Below are positions 14,879 through 19,679 of a stretch of 19,679 nt of DNA, one piece after another; position 1 is the first letter of the stretch, and each line of letters opens with the position of its first letter. The translations under genes and the position numbers were made by a program. Origin of the DNA: an uncultured Acinetobacter sp. (GTDB taxonomy: Bacteria; Cyanobacteriota; Vampirovibrionia; Gastranaerophilales; Gastranaerophilaceae); assembly GCA_946623365.1 (NCBI GenBank), contig CAMORE010000027.1, positions 1 through 19,679 on the forward strand, in the 5' to 3' direction. A model generated the notes under the pieces. That model saw only the letters and a program-made list of their open reading frames with translations, had not been told where the DNA came from and did no database searches.

Positions 14879-14919
14879 TTTGTAAAGATTTGTAACAATT
14901 TTAACAAAAAGCCTAAAGT
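14879..14919 (+). promoter_or_regulatory. TTTGTAA repeat pair and weak promoter for the 42-codon gene
   Basis: TTTGTAAAG (14879-14887) and TTTGTAAC (14889-14896) repeat ten bases apart, as at 5678-5696. The second copy gives TTGTAA (14890-14895), an 18-base spacer and TAAAGT (14914-14919), a weak -10 box. Confidence 0.35.
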
Positions 14920-14980
14920 TTTAAAAAAATATGCCGATAGACATGTAGTAGATAAGTTAAAAATACAAGGAGTAATAATT

Positions 14981-15109
14981 ATGTATTCAATGTGGCCAGG
15001 ATGTTACAGCTTTAGAGAAGAACTTCAATTATTTCTTCTTTGGTTTAAGGAACAGGCAGATTCACTTATTTTAAAAGTTTATGAATTGGACAGAATGTTA
15101 AGCACATAG
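14981..15109 (+). CDS. 42-residue small protein with amphipathic helix
   Basis: This short gene is supported by an AAGGAG ribosome binding site (14967-14972) eight bases before the ATG, and by a strong terminator downstream. A longer in-frame reading from 14783 crosses the divergent gene start and the repeat elements and is not credible. The peptide begins MYSMWPGCYS and continues as one predicted helix (about 11-40, FREELQLFLLWFKEQADS then LILKVYELDRML) with hydrophobic residues on one side and charges on the other. It has no signal peptide. Such a shape suits membrane-surface or protein binding. I recognise no family. The transcript also carries about 80 bases of 3' UTR with a hairpin, so a dual peptide/RNA role is possible. 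Confidence 0.7.
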   Translation: MYSMWPGCYSFREELQLFLLWFKEQADSLILKVYELDRMLST

Positions 15110-15119
15110 TTCGTCCAAT

Positions 15120-15141
15120 ATCTCCGCAGATGCGATGAGAT
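15120..15141 (+). ncRNA. Hairpin in the 3' UTR of the 42-codon gene
   Basis: ATCTC-CGC, a tetraloop AGAT, then GCG-AT-GAGAT gives an eight-base-pair stem with a two-base bulge. It lies between the stop codon and the terminator and may protect the transcript or mark a 3'-end-derived small RNA. Confidence 0.35.
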
Positions 15142-15192
15142 GGTAAGTATAAAAAGATTAAATTTCTCTCTTTCTCTTAAAAAATATATAGG

Positions 15193-15218
15193 CACCTGAA
15201 TATCAGGTGTTTTTTTTT
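15193..15218 (+). terminator. Intrinsic terminator of the 42-codon gene
   Basis: CACCTGA and TCAGGTG form a seven-base-pair stem around ATA, followed by nine T residues. The T run ends just before the convergent sigma-factor stop codon. Confidence 0.92.
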
Positions 15219-15219
15219 A

Positions 15220-15918
15220 TTAATAATCTTCCCTTCCTCTGGATTTTAAATATTCTCGGATTTGGTTAAGCGAGAATTGGATAATTCTGGTTATACGAGA
15301 AGGTGAAAGACCAATCATATTCGCAATATCTTTAGCTTGCATATTCCTGTAGAATCTGTATTCCACAACGGTTCTTTCTTTTTGGGGTAGTTTTGCTATG
15401 GCTTGTTTAATAAGTTTACTCATTTCAATAATTTCAGCCTGCTCATCGGGCATAGCTGAAGGATCTTTAAGAAAATCAAACGGAGAAGCATTATCTGTTG
15501 CAGCAGCAGCTAAACCGTCAATTGATAAAATTGTTTCATACACAGCTTCTCTAACTTTTGTCGGTGAAATTGAGAATCCCATGTCTTCACTGTTATCAGT
15601 GTTATCAGATGTTTCCGGCATGGATGTGTATTCATCACCTTCTCCTTCTTCATCTGTTTTGTGTTTAAGCGTGTACCATTTATATCTGTGTCTTAGTTCA
15701 TTTCTGATAGCCCATTTTACGGCTGTTCCTATGTAAGCATCATTATATCTGGCTAATTGTTCATCTGTTTTACCTTTAATCAATGTTTGTATTGCAATAA
15801 TACCTATACTAACCAATTCTTCGTATTCTATCATATGGTTTGGTATACGTCTTTGTTCAACTCTTGCAATTTTTTGTACAATACCTACGTACTGATTGAT
15901 TAAAGTCTTTGTATCCAT
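15220..15918 (-). CDS. Sigma-70-family RNA polymerase sigma factor, FliA-like
   Basis: The 232-residue protein has sigma region 2 at about 5-82 (EYEELVSIGIIAIQTLI; YIGTAVKWAIRNELRHRYKW, the -10-recognising and melting part) and region 4 at about 165-225, with the helix-turn-helix AKDIANMIGLSPSRITRIIQ that reads the -35. Between them is an acidic Ser/Thr linker (about 88-115) and a short, poorly conserved region 3. Length and neighbour FlhB suggest the FliA/WhiG group, which drives late flagellar genes, but divergence leaves a general alternative sigma factor possible. ATG 15918 follows AAGAGAAG. No anti-sigma gene (flgM) is adjacent in the window. Confidence 0.85.
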   Translation of the reverse strand: MDTKTLINQYVGIVQKIARVEQRRIPNHMIEYEELVSIGIIAIQTLIKGKTDEQLARYNDAYIGTAVKWAIRNELRHRYKWYTLKHKTDEEGEGDEYTSMPETSDNTDNSEDMGFSISPTKVREAVYETILSIDGLAAAATDNASPFDFLKDPSAMPDEQAEIIEMSKLIKQAIAKLPQKERTVVEYRFYRNMQAKDIANMIGLSPSRITRIIQFSLNQIREYLKSRGREDY

Positions 15919-15945
15919 CTTCTCTTATTAAACTAACCTTACTCT

Positions 15946-15974
15946 ATATTACCTTGATTTTGAATATTTTTCAA
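15946..15974 (-). promoter_or_regulatory. Promoter of the sigma-factor gene
   Basis: The minus strand has TTGAAA (15974-15969), 17 bases, then TAATAT (15951-15946). The start is near 15939, about 21 bases before the ATG, so sigma can be expressed separately from flhB by the housekeeping polymerase. Confidence 0.55.
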
Positions 15975-16022
15975 TATTAGCGAATACATTATATATATGA
16001 AATTTCTATGAAATAATAACGT

Positions 16023-16036
16023 GGTAATATATTACC
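16023..16036. repeat. 14-base perfect palindrome
   Basis: GGTAATATATTACC reads the same on both strands and sits at the sigma-side end of the G-run tandem repeat. With its AT core it would form a weak hairpin; it could equally be a protein-binding site. Confidence 0.5.
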
Positions 16037-16080
16037 CCTATATTTACCCCCTGTATTTACCCCTGTATTTACCCCTACCC
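16034..16080 (-). repeat. 12-base tandem repeat with regularly spaced G runs
   Basis: Read on the minus strand, the unit GGGGTAAATACA recurs at 12-13-base steps immediately after the flhB stop. C runs on the plus strand are at 16035-16038, 16047-16051, 16060-16063 and 16072-16075, plus 16078-16080 inside flhB. Five G runs of three to five bases in a flhB transcript from an AT-rich genome could form a G-quadruplex with loops of 8, 8, 8 and 2 bases. Confidence 0.8.
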
Positions 16081-17139
16081 TTGCTGTTTATTTTTAAGTC
16101 CGTAAACAAATAATAATATCTCTGCAACTGCTTTATATAATTCAGGCGGGATTTGCTGATTGATGTCAACCATTCTGAATAAAGCCCTTGCGACAGGTGC
16201 GTTATCAATAACGGGAACATTGTGTTCAATAGCGATTTCTATTATTTTTTTTGCAATAAGCTCTGTCCCTTTTGCAGTAACAGTAGGGGATTGCATTGTT
16301 TCTGCATCATATTTTAAAGCACAGGCAACATGGGTAGGATTTCTTACAATAAAATCTGCTTCCGGAACTGAGTCCATTGCTCCTCTTTGGAGCATTTGCA
16401 TACGCCTTTGTCTTAATGCTGCTTTAACGTGCGGATCTCCTTCCGAGTTTTTATATTCATCTTTGATTTCTTTAAATGACATTTTTTGGTCTTTTAAAAA
16501 TTTCCACTTTGTAACACCATAATCTGCCGCTGCAATTATCAAAAATGCTATACATGCTTTATAAATAAATTCAACAATTAATTTTCCGAATTCTATCATT
16601 ACCGCAAAATGGTTATCGATTGCGGCAAGCATAAGTATGCTTTCTAAATGTTCACGATAAACAGTCCATCCGACCAAGCCCAATACAGTTACTTTTAAGA
16701 TATTTTTAAACAATTCAAATAAAGTTTTTACCTGAAATAAGTTTTTAAAGTATTTTGTCGGATTTAATTTATCAAGTTTCGGAACTAACGGAGCGGTTGC
16801 TACCAGAGGCCCGACTTGAATAAAATCACCTATAATTGCAATAAAAGCAGCAACAAAGAGAATTGAACCGATAATTCCGACAGCCGGAATTAATGATGTT
16901 GTTAAAATATACGTAATTCCTATATCGCCAATGTGTTTATTCGGGATTTGTTCGTATAAAGTTTTAAATAGACCGACAATTAACCGCCACATAATAGGAG
17001 CAAGAAGATTTATAAAAGTAAACATAACAAGTAGTGACAAAGCTGTTGAAACATCTTTTGATTTTACAACTTGCCCTTCTTTTCTTGCTCTCTCCAACTT
17101 CTGCGGAGTGGCATCAAACTGTTTATCTTCATCTCCCAT
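16075..17139 (-). CDS. flhB: FlhB/SctU-family type III export switch protein
   Basis: FlhB sits in the cytoplasmic-membrane export gate and switches substrate class once hook or needle is complete. The 354 residues begin with the charged segment KQFDATPQKLERARKEGQVVKS (split here at about 6-27), then four hydrophobic segments (about 33-60, 78-105, 148-168, 187-207), then the cytoplasmic domain with the self-cleavage site N267-P-T-H270 in RNPTHVACALKY. All parts are intact and length is normal. I call it flagellar because a FliA-like sigma gene follows, though a non-flagellar type III homologue (SctU) is not excluded. flhA, the usual neighbour, is not downstream. ATG 17139 has AAAGGT ten bases upstream. 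The stop codon touches a G-run tandem repeat. Confidence 0.94.
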   Translation of the reverse strand: MGDEDKQFDATPQKLERARKEGQVVKSKDVSTALSLLVMFTFINLLAPIMWRLIVGLFKTLYEQIPNKHIGDIGITYILTTSLIPAVGIIGSILFVAAFIAIIGDFIQVGPLVATAPLVPKLDKLNPTKYFKNLFQVKTLFELFKNILKVTVLGLVGWTVYREHLESILMLAAIDNHFAVMIEFGKLIVEFIYKACIAFLIIAAADYGVTKWKFLKDQKMSFKEIKDEYKNSEGDPHVKAALRQRRMQMLQRGAMDSVPEADFIVRNPTHVACALKYDAETMQSPTVTAKGTELIAKKIIEIAIEHNVPVIDNAPVARALFRMVDINQQIPPELYKAVAEILLFVYGLKNKQQG

Positions 17140-17196
17140 TTTGTGATTACCTTTGTTGGATACAATTTTATAATAGCATGAATTTTTGTTTTAGAA

Positions 17197-17202
17197 TATA
17201 AT
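17197..17202 (+). promoter_or_regulatory. -10 box of the LapA-like gene
   Basis: A perfect TATAAT lies 22 bases before the chosen ATG at 17225, with GGAG (17215-17218) between them. No good -35 is visible. Its presence argues against starting the gene at the ATG at 17201, which lies inside the box. Confidence 0.4.
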
Positions 17203-17224
17203 GAATTTGTTAACGGAGTATCTT

Positions 17225-17521
17225 ATGAAAAAATTTTTTTACAGTTGTTTAATTCTTTTATTGTCGATTTTAGAAGGTTTGTATAGCTATACTTATCTTG
17301 CGGGTAAATGGGAGCTTGCAGGAATTTTTATTTCCGGAATTGGCTTTGGTATATTTATAATGTTTTTAAAACTAAATGTCAAAAATGATAAAATAAATGT
17401 TTACAAAAGAGAACTCGAAAAAGAATCGATTTCTTCCGATAACAATTTAGCAAAAGTAAAAGTTCTCGAATCAAAAATAGAGGTTTTGGAAAAAGCGTTA
17501 CAGAACGCTCTAAATAAATAA
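17225..17521 (+). CDS. Small membrane protein with two helices and coiled coil (LapA-like)
   Basis: The 98-residue protein has two hydrophobic helices (about 3-22 and 31-51) separated by a short loop with a GKWEL turn, then a cytoplasmic-looking coiled coil (about 55-96, with NLAKVKVLESKIEVLEKALQ). This layout matches LapA/DUF1049-type proteins, which help lipopolysaccharide handling in enterobacteria and occur widely; the assignment rests on architecture, not on a residue match. ATG 17225 is chosen because GGAG lies at proper distance and because the upstream in-frame ATG (17201) falls in the promoter. It is divergent from flhB with an 85-base gap and is followed by a long hairpin. Confidence 0.7.
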   Translation: MKKFFYSCLILLLSILEGLYSYTYLAGKWELAGIFISGIGFGIFIMFLKLNVKNDKINVYKRELEKESISSDNNLAKVKVLESKIEVLEKALQNALNK

Positions 17522-17525
17522 TTTT

Positions 17526-17579
17526 AAGTTGCCGCTAAATCAACTTGGCAGCTAGAACAATGATTTTTTGCGGTAACTT
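17526..17579 (+). other. Long imperfect hairpin between the LapA-like and Cys-rich genes
   Basis: AAGTTGCCGC (17526-17535) pairs with GCGGTAACTT (17570-17579) over ten positions, one of them G-U. Inside, AAATCA (17537-17542) pairs with TGATTT (17561-17566). AAGTTG can alternatively pair with CAACTT at 17541-17546, so two exclusive folds exist. No T run follows the outer stem, so it is not a standard terminator. Confidence 0.5.
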
Positions 17580-17712
17580 GTATGTAATTGATTATATTAA
17601 TTCTTTTAAAATTACTTCTGTGAGATTAATCAATGAGGTAATAGGAATATTTTTTCTATTTTTTATCATGTACTTGTATTTAAAAATACGTAATAAATAT
17701 AAGGAGTAAAAA

Positions 17713-17994
17713 ATGAAAAAATTTTTATCTGTATTAGCTGTTTTAGGAGTTGTATCTTGTGCAGGAATTCAGTCTGCCAATGCTTTCACTTGGTCTGACT
17801 TAAATCCTTTTAACTGGGGAAAATGTAACAGATGCGAAAAACAAGTTCAAAAATGTCCTTGTTCTACAGGATATGCAGCACCATGCGACCCTTGTGAAAA
17901 GAAAACACCTGTTTGTGATCCTTGCCAAAAACAAATTACAAAACCTGCACCTTGTGATGCTTGCGATAGATTACAACAACACATGGCAAAATAG
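17713..17994 (+). CDS. Secreted Cys-rich small protein with repeated CxxC motifs
   Basis: The 93-residue product has a signal sequence MKKFLSVLAVLGVVSCAG. Two processing readings fit: signal peptidase I after SANA (24), or a lipoprotein cut before C16 (lipobox-like VVSC). The mature part has WSDLNPFNWGKC and ten cysteines: C38NRC41, C48PC50, C58DPC61, C68DPC71, C81DAC84, with Lys/Pro/Thr spacers. The CDPC units are ten residues apart. Repeated CxxC pairs outside the membrane suggest metal binding or a disulfide-tied cell-surface protein. I know no named family. ATG 17713 has AAGGAG (17701-17706) six bases upstream, the best site in this region, suggesting strong translation. No adjacent partner gene is visible. 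Confidence 0.85.
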   Translation: MKKFLSVLAVLGVVSCAGIQSANAFTWSDLNPFNWGKCNRCEKQVQKCPCSTGYAAPCDPCEKKTPVCDPCQKQITKPAPCDACDRLQQHMAK

Positions 17995-18061
17995 AAAAAA
18001 CTCAATACAAAATTTAATCACCTCGTCCAAACCTTTCCTGTGGTATAAATAAACAGGGTAA

Positions 18062-18096
18062 GGAGTCCTCTCCCCGCATGGGGAGAGCTAAAGAGG
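18062..18096. repeat. GC-rich hairpin, REP-like intergenic element
   Basis: CTCTCCCC (18068-18075) and GGGGAGAG (18080-18087) form a perfect eight-base-pair stem with loop GCAT, followed by AGAGGGG (18091-18097), which can pair with CCTCT at the left edge instead. It is far more GC-rich than the surroundings and lies between convergent gene ends, the usual place for repetitive extragenic palindromes. No T run follows. Confidence 0.55.
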
Positions 18097-18136
18097 GGTG
18101 AATGCGAAAGCTCAGACAAGACTTGTATACACTCTT

Positions 18137-18832
18137 TTACAGCTTTGCGCTTCCTTCTTGTTTCATTTTTTCTAAAGCTTGTTTTGCTCCGTCATAATCT
18201 CTGCATAACTTTATTACAAATTCTATAGAAGCTTTGTCTTGTTTTATTGCATCTTTTAGTTTAAAAATTTCTTCTAATTGTAATTCTTTTGTATCAGAGT
18301 CGGTAAACAGATATTTTTTTAACAGTTCCTGAGATTCTCTGTCCATTCCTGAGATGCCGTTTTTGAAGGCAAACCAGTTATAAAAATTGTAGATGAAGTA
18401 ATATTTGTTTATCTCCCCTTCCGATAAAATAAATAATTCCTTTGTTTTTAGTGCAAACTTTTTATAAACTGAAAGAGATAAATAAAGTGCTTTACTTCCT
18501 GTATAAGGATATATAAACCCTTCATTTTCGCCTATCGGATATAGTATTTGCTTTGCATCTTTCAGTATTTTAACGTCTGTACCTTGAGATTGAATGTATT
18601 TGAGAATTTGTTTTGGTTCATATTCATATGTTCTTAAAATATTTTTGAGTTTATCTTCCAATTCTTGTCTTTCTGTTTCTGCCAAAGAATTAATATCAAG
18701 AGTACAACCTTGTGCGTAATGCTGCTTTCTTTTAGATAAATGTTTTACTCCCAACGTTCTGTTTAAACGCAGGCGCAAAAATCTCTCTTGTAAAGATAAA
18801 ATTGTATATAAAATATCTTTTATTATCTGCAT
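18137..18832 (-). CDS. Unassigned mostly helical protein
   Basis: No family recognised. The 231 residues are Lys/Glu/Leu/Tyr-rich and look soluble and helical, with an aromatic stretch YYFIYNFYNWFAFKNG near 145-160 and no signal peptide or clear transmembrane segment, although residues 1-25 include a short amphipathic helix with basic residues. Its ATG is ten bases after the stop of the preceding gene, and its ribosome binding site (TAAGG) overlaps that stop codon, so the two are translationally coupled and probably functionally linked. It ends shortly before the GC-rich hairpin and converges on the Cys-rich gene. A role together with the upstream gene is the only inference I can offer. Confidence 0.7.
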   Translation of the reverse strand: MQIIKDILYTILSLQERFLRLRLNRTLGVKHLSKRKQHYAQGCTLDINSLAETERQELEDKLKNILRTYEYEPKQILKYIQSQGTDVKILKDAKQILYPIGENEGFIYPYTGSKALYLSLSVYKKFALKTKELFILSEGEINKYYFIYNFYNWFAFKNGISGMDRESQELLKKYLFTDSDTKELQLEEIFKLKDAIKQDKASIEFVIKLCRDYDGAKQALEKMKQEGSAKL

Positions 18833-18842
18833 AATATTAACC

Positions 18843-19679
18843 TTATGCTGCCTTTTCGCCTGTTAATTTTTCTACTTTTTCTTCTCCAAGCATTTTACCT
18901 GCAAAGCCCACATATGGAGCTACTATATCCATTATATCACGACTTTTTGACGGACAAGCAGATAAAACCTTGCTTATTACATAGTAAGAACAGCCTATTA
19001 GCGTAAAACCGATATCTTCTGCAGGTTTTTTCTTTAATTTTTCAATTGCATCATCTAAATCTTGTTTGTAATCTTTATCATTATGTAAAACTAATTTTAC
19101 CGCTGCAGATTCTGACCCGGGATATGTGTTAATAACTTTTTTCAAAGAGTTGAGCTTTAATTCGGATTTTAATACCGCTTCAGTAACGACAGGCTGTGAT
19201 GTCGGAGTCTCTTTAGCATCACTTGTTTTTTGTTTTTTATCAGTTTTAACAGGTGAATTATTTAAGGTATTTTGGTAACTCTGTATAGTTACTTTTACAT
19301 TATTGTTTTTTACATTGTTGACAGATGCTTTTTCTTCCTGTGTAAGGGAAGTATTTGCTGCAATTCCGTTTTGTATTGCTTTATTTTGTGCACTTTTATG
19401 AGCGTCCGTTAAATATGGAGCATTAGAAGAATCAAAGTTTTCTGAATCTTGTTGATATTTATCAATAGCATCTTTGGACTTATATGCGGTTGTTTTTTCT
19501 ACAGCTTTTCCGTATTGTTCCGCATCAATTGCATCACCGTTTTCATAAAAATGCTTTAATGTGTCCATCATGAATTCATAAGTAAATGTGTTTGCAACTT
19601 CTTGTTTATATTCTTCTTTTGTTAATTCTAATACAGTATTTGTTGCTTCTCCAAAGTTTTTAGCATCACTAAAGTATAC
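18843..19679 (-). CDS. Unassigned protein, 5' end beyond the window
   Basis: The reading frame stays open from its TAA at 18845-18843 to the window edge, so at least 278 residues are visible and the start is missing. An internal Met-Met at 19571 is not a good start, because 36 upstream codons read as normal protein (FGEATNTVLELTKEEYKQEV). The visible part has a charged, Gln/Asn/Lys-rich N-terminal section with likely helices, a Ser/Thr/Pro linker (about 115-135 of the Met-Met numbering, SDAKETPTSQPVV), and a helical C-terminal section with ADIS-like short helices, FTLIGCSYYVISKVLSACPS and a final KVEKLTGEKAA. No family recognised. It is co-transcribed with the following 231-residue protein. 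Confidence 0.7.
   Translation of the reverse strand, partial: VYFSDAKNFGEATNTVLELTKEEYKQEVANTFTYEFMMDTLKHFYENGDAIDAEQYGKAVEKTTAYKSKDAIDKYQQDSENFDSSNAPYLTDAHKSAQNKAIQNGIAANTSLTQEEKASVNNVKNNNVKVTIQSYQNTLNNSPVKTDKKQKTSDAKETPTSQPVVTEAVLKSELKLNSLKKVINTYPGSESAAVKLVLHNDKDYKQDLDDAIEKLKKKPAEDIGFTLIGCSYYVISKVLSACPSKSRDIMDIVAPYVGFAGKMLGEEKVEKLTGEKAA

Noticed and set aside
14783..15109. A 108-codon ORF starting at 14783 on the plus strand
   Set aside because: It crosses the start of the divergent Asn-rich gene, the palindrome and the repeat pair. Only its last 42 codons have a ribosome binding site and protein-like composition.
16034..16080. CRISPR array
   Set aside because: The unit is about 12 bases with no spacers of usable length and no cas genes; it is a simple tandem repeat.
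16044..16229. An alternative-frame extension through the tandem repeat (...YRGKYRG)
   Set aside because: It is antisense-frame noise within the flhB coding region and depends on the repeat lacking stops in one frame.
17698..17703. TATAAG as the -10 box of the Cys-rich gene
   Set aside because: It overlaps the AAGGAG ribosome binding site; a start from it would remove that site.

Overview
This is a compact, AT-rich bacterial chromosome segment that uses the standard bacterial code, with TAA, TAG and TGA all serving as stops. The gene set is a housekeeping core (tRNA and ribosome modification, MutS2, lipid-linked glycan initiation, a thiamine-diphosphate enzyme) plus one flagellar or type III export gene, exported proteins with Gram-negative-like signals, and several small proteins I cannot assign. 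Low GC, a FlhB/sigma-factor pair and small membrane proteins with an N-terminal 'FRG'-like motif remind me of the non-photosynthetic gut cyanobacterial sister lineage (Melainabacteria/Vampirovibrionia, Gastranaerophilales). That placement is a guess from familiarity, not from a search.

Region 1-3495 (minus strand) holds a wecA/tagO-like gene, then its own promoter, a zinc-finger/Arg-Gly-rich putative nucleic-acid-binding protein, rimM and trmD. The last three overlap head to tail and look like one translation-related operon. Region 3496-5700 has a divergently transcribed acetolactate-synthase-like gene closed by a palindromic two-way terminator, then a small ribbon-helix-helix regulator. Region 5679-12522 has an exported VWA protein, mutS2, mnmG, and an Lrp/AsnC regulator overlapping a class I aminotransferase.

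Region 12523-15220 is the most lineage-specific: two small membrane proteins, an Asn-rich protein with HEAT-like helices, and a 42-codon gene with a strong ribosome binding site, structured 3' UTR and clear terminator. Region 15220-17521 carries a FliA-like sigma factor, FlhB, a G-rich 12-bp tandem repeat between them, and a LapA-like small membrane protein. Region 17522-19679 has a long RNA-like hairpin, a secreted Cys-rich protein, a GC-rich hairpin of REP type, and two unassigned genes, the last running off the window.

The most notable points are three genes (ilvB-like, mutS2, mnmG) whose -10 boxes sit so close to the ATG that their mRNAs should be leaderless or nearly so; the zinc/RG-rich protein with a duplicated domain ahead of rimM-trmD; the G-run tandem repeat touching the flhB stop; the 42-codon gene; and several well-formed but unexplained inverted repeats.
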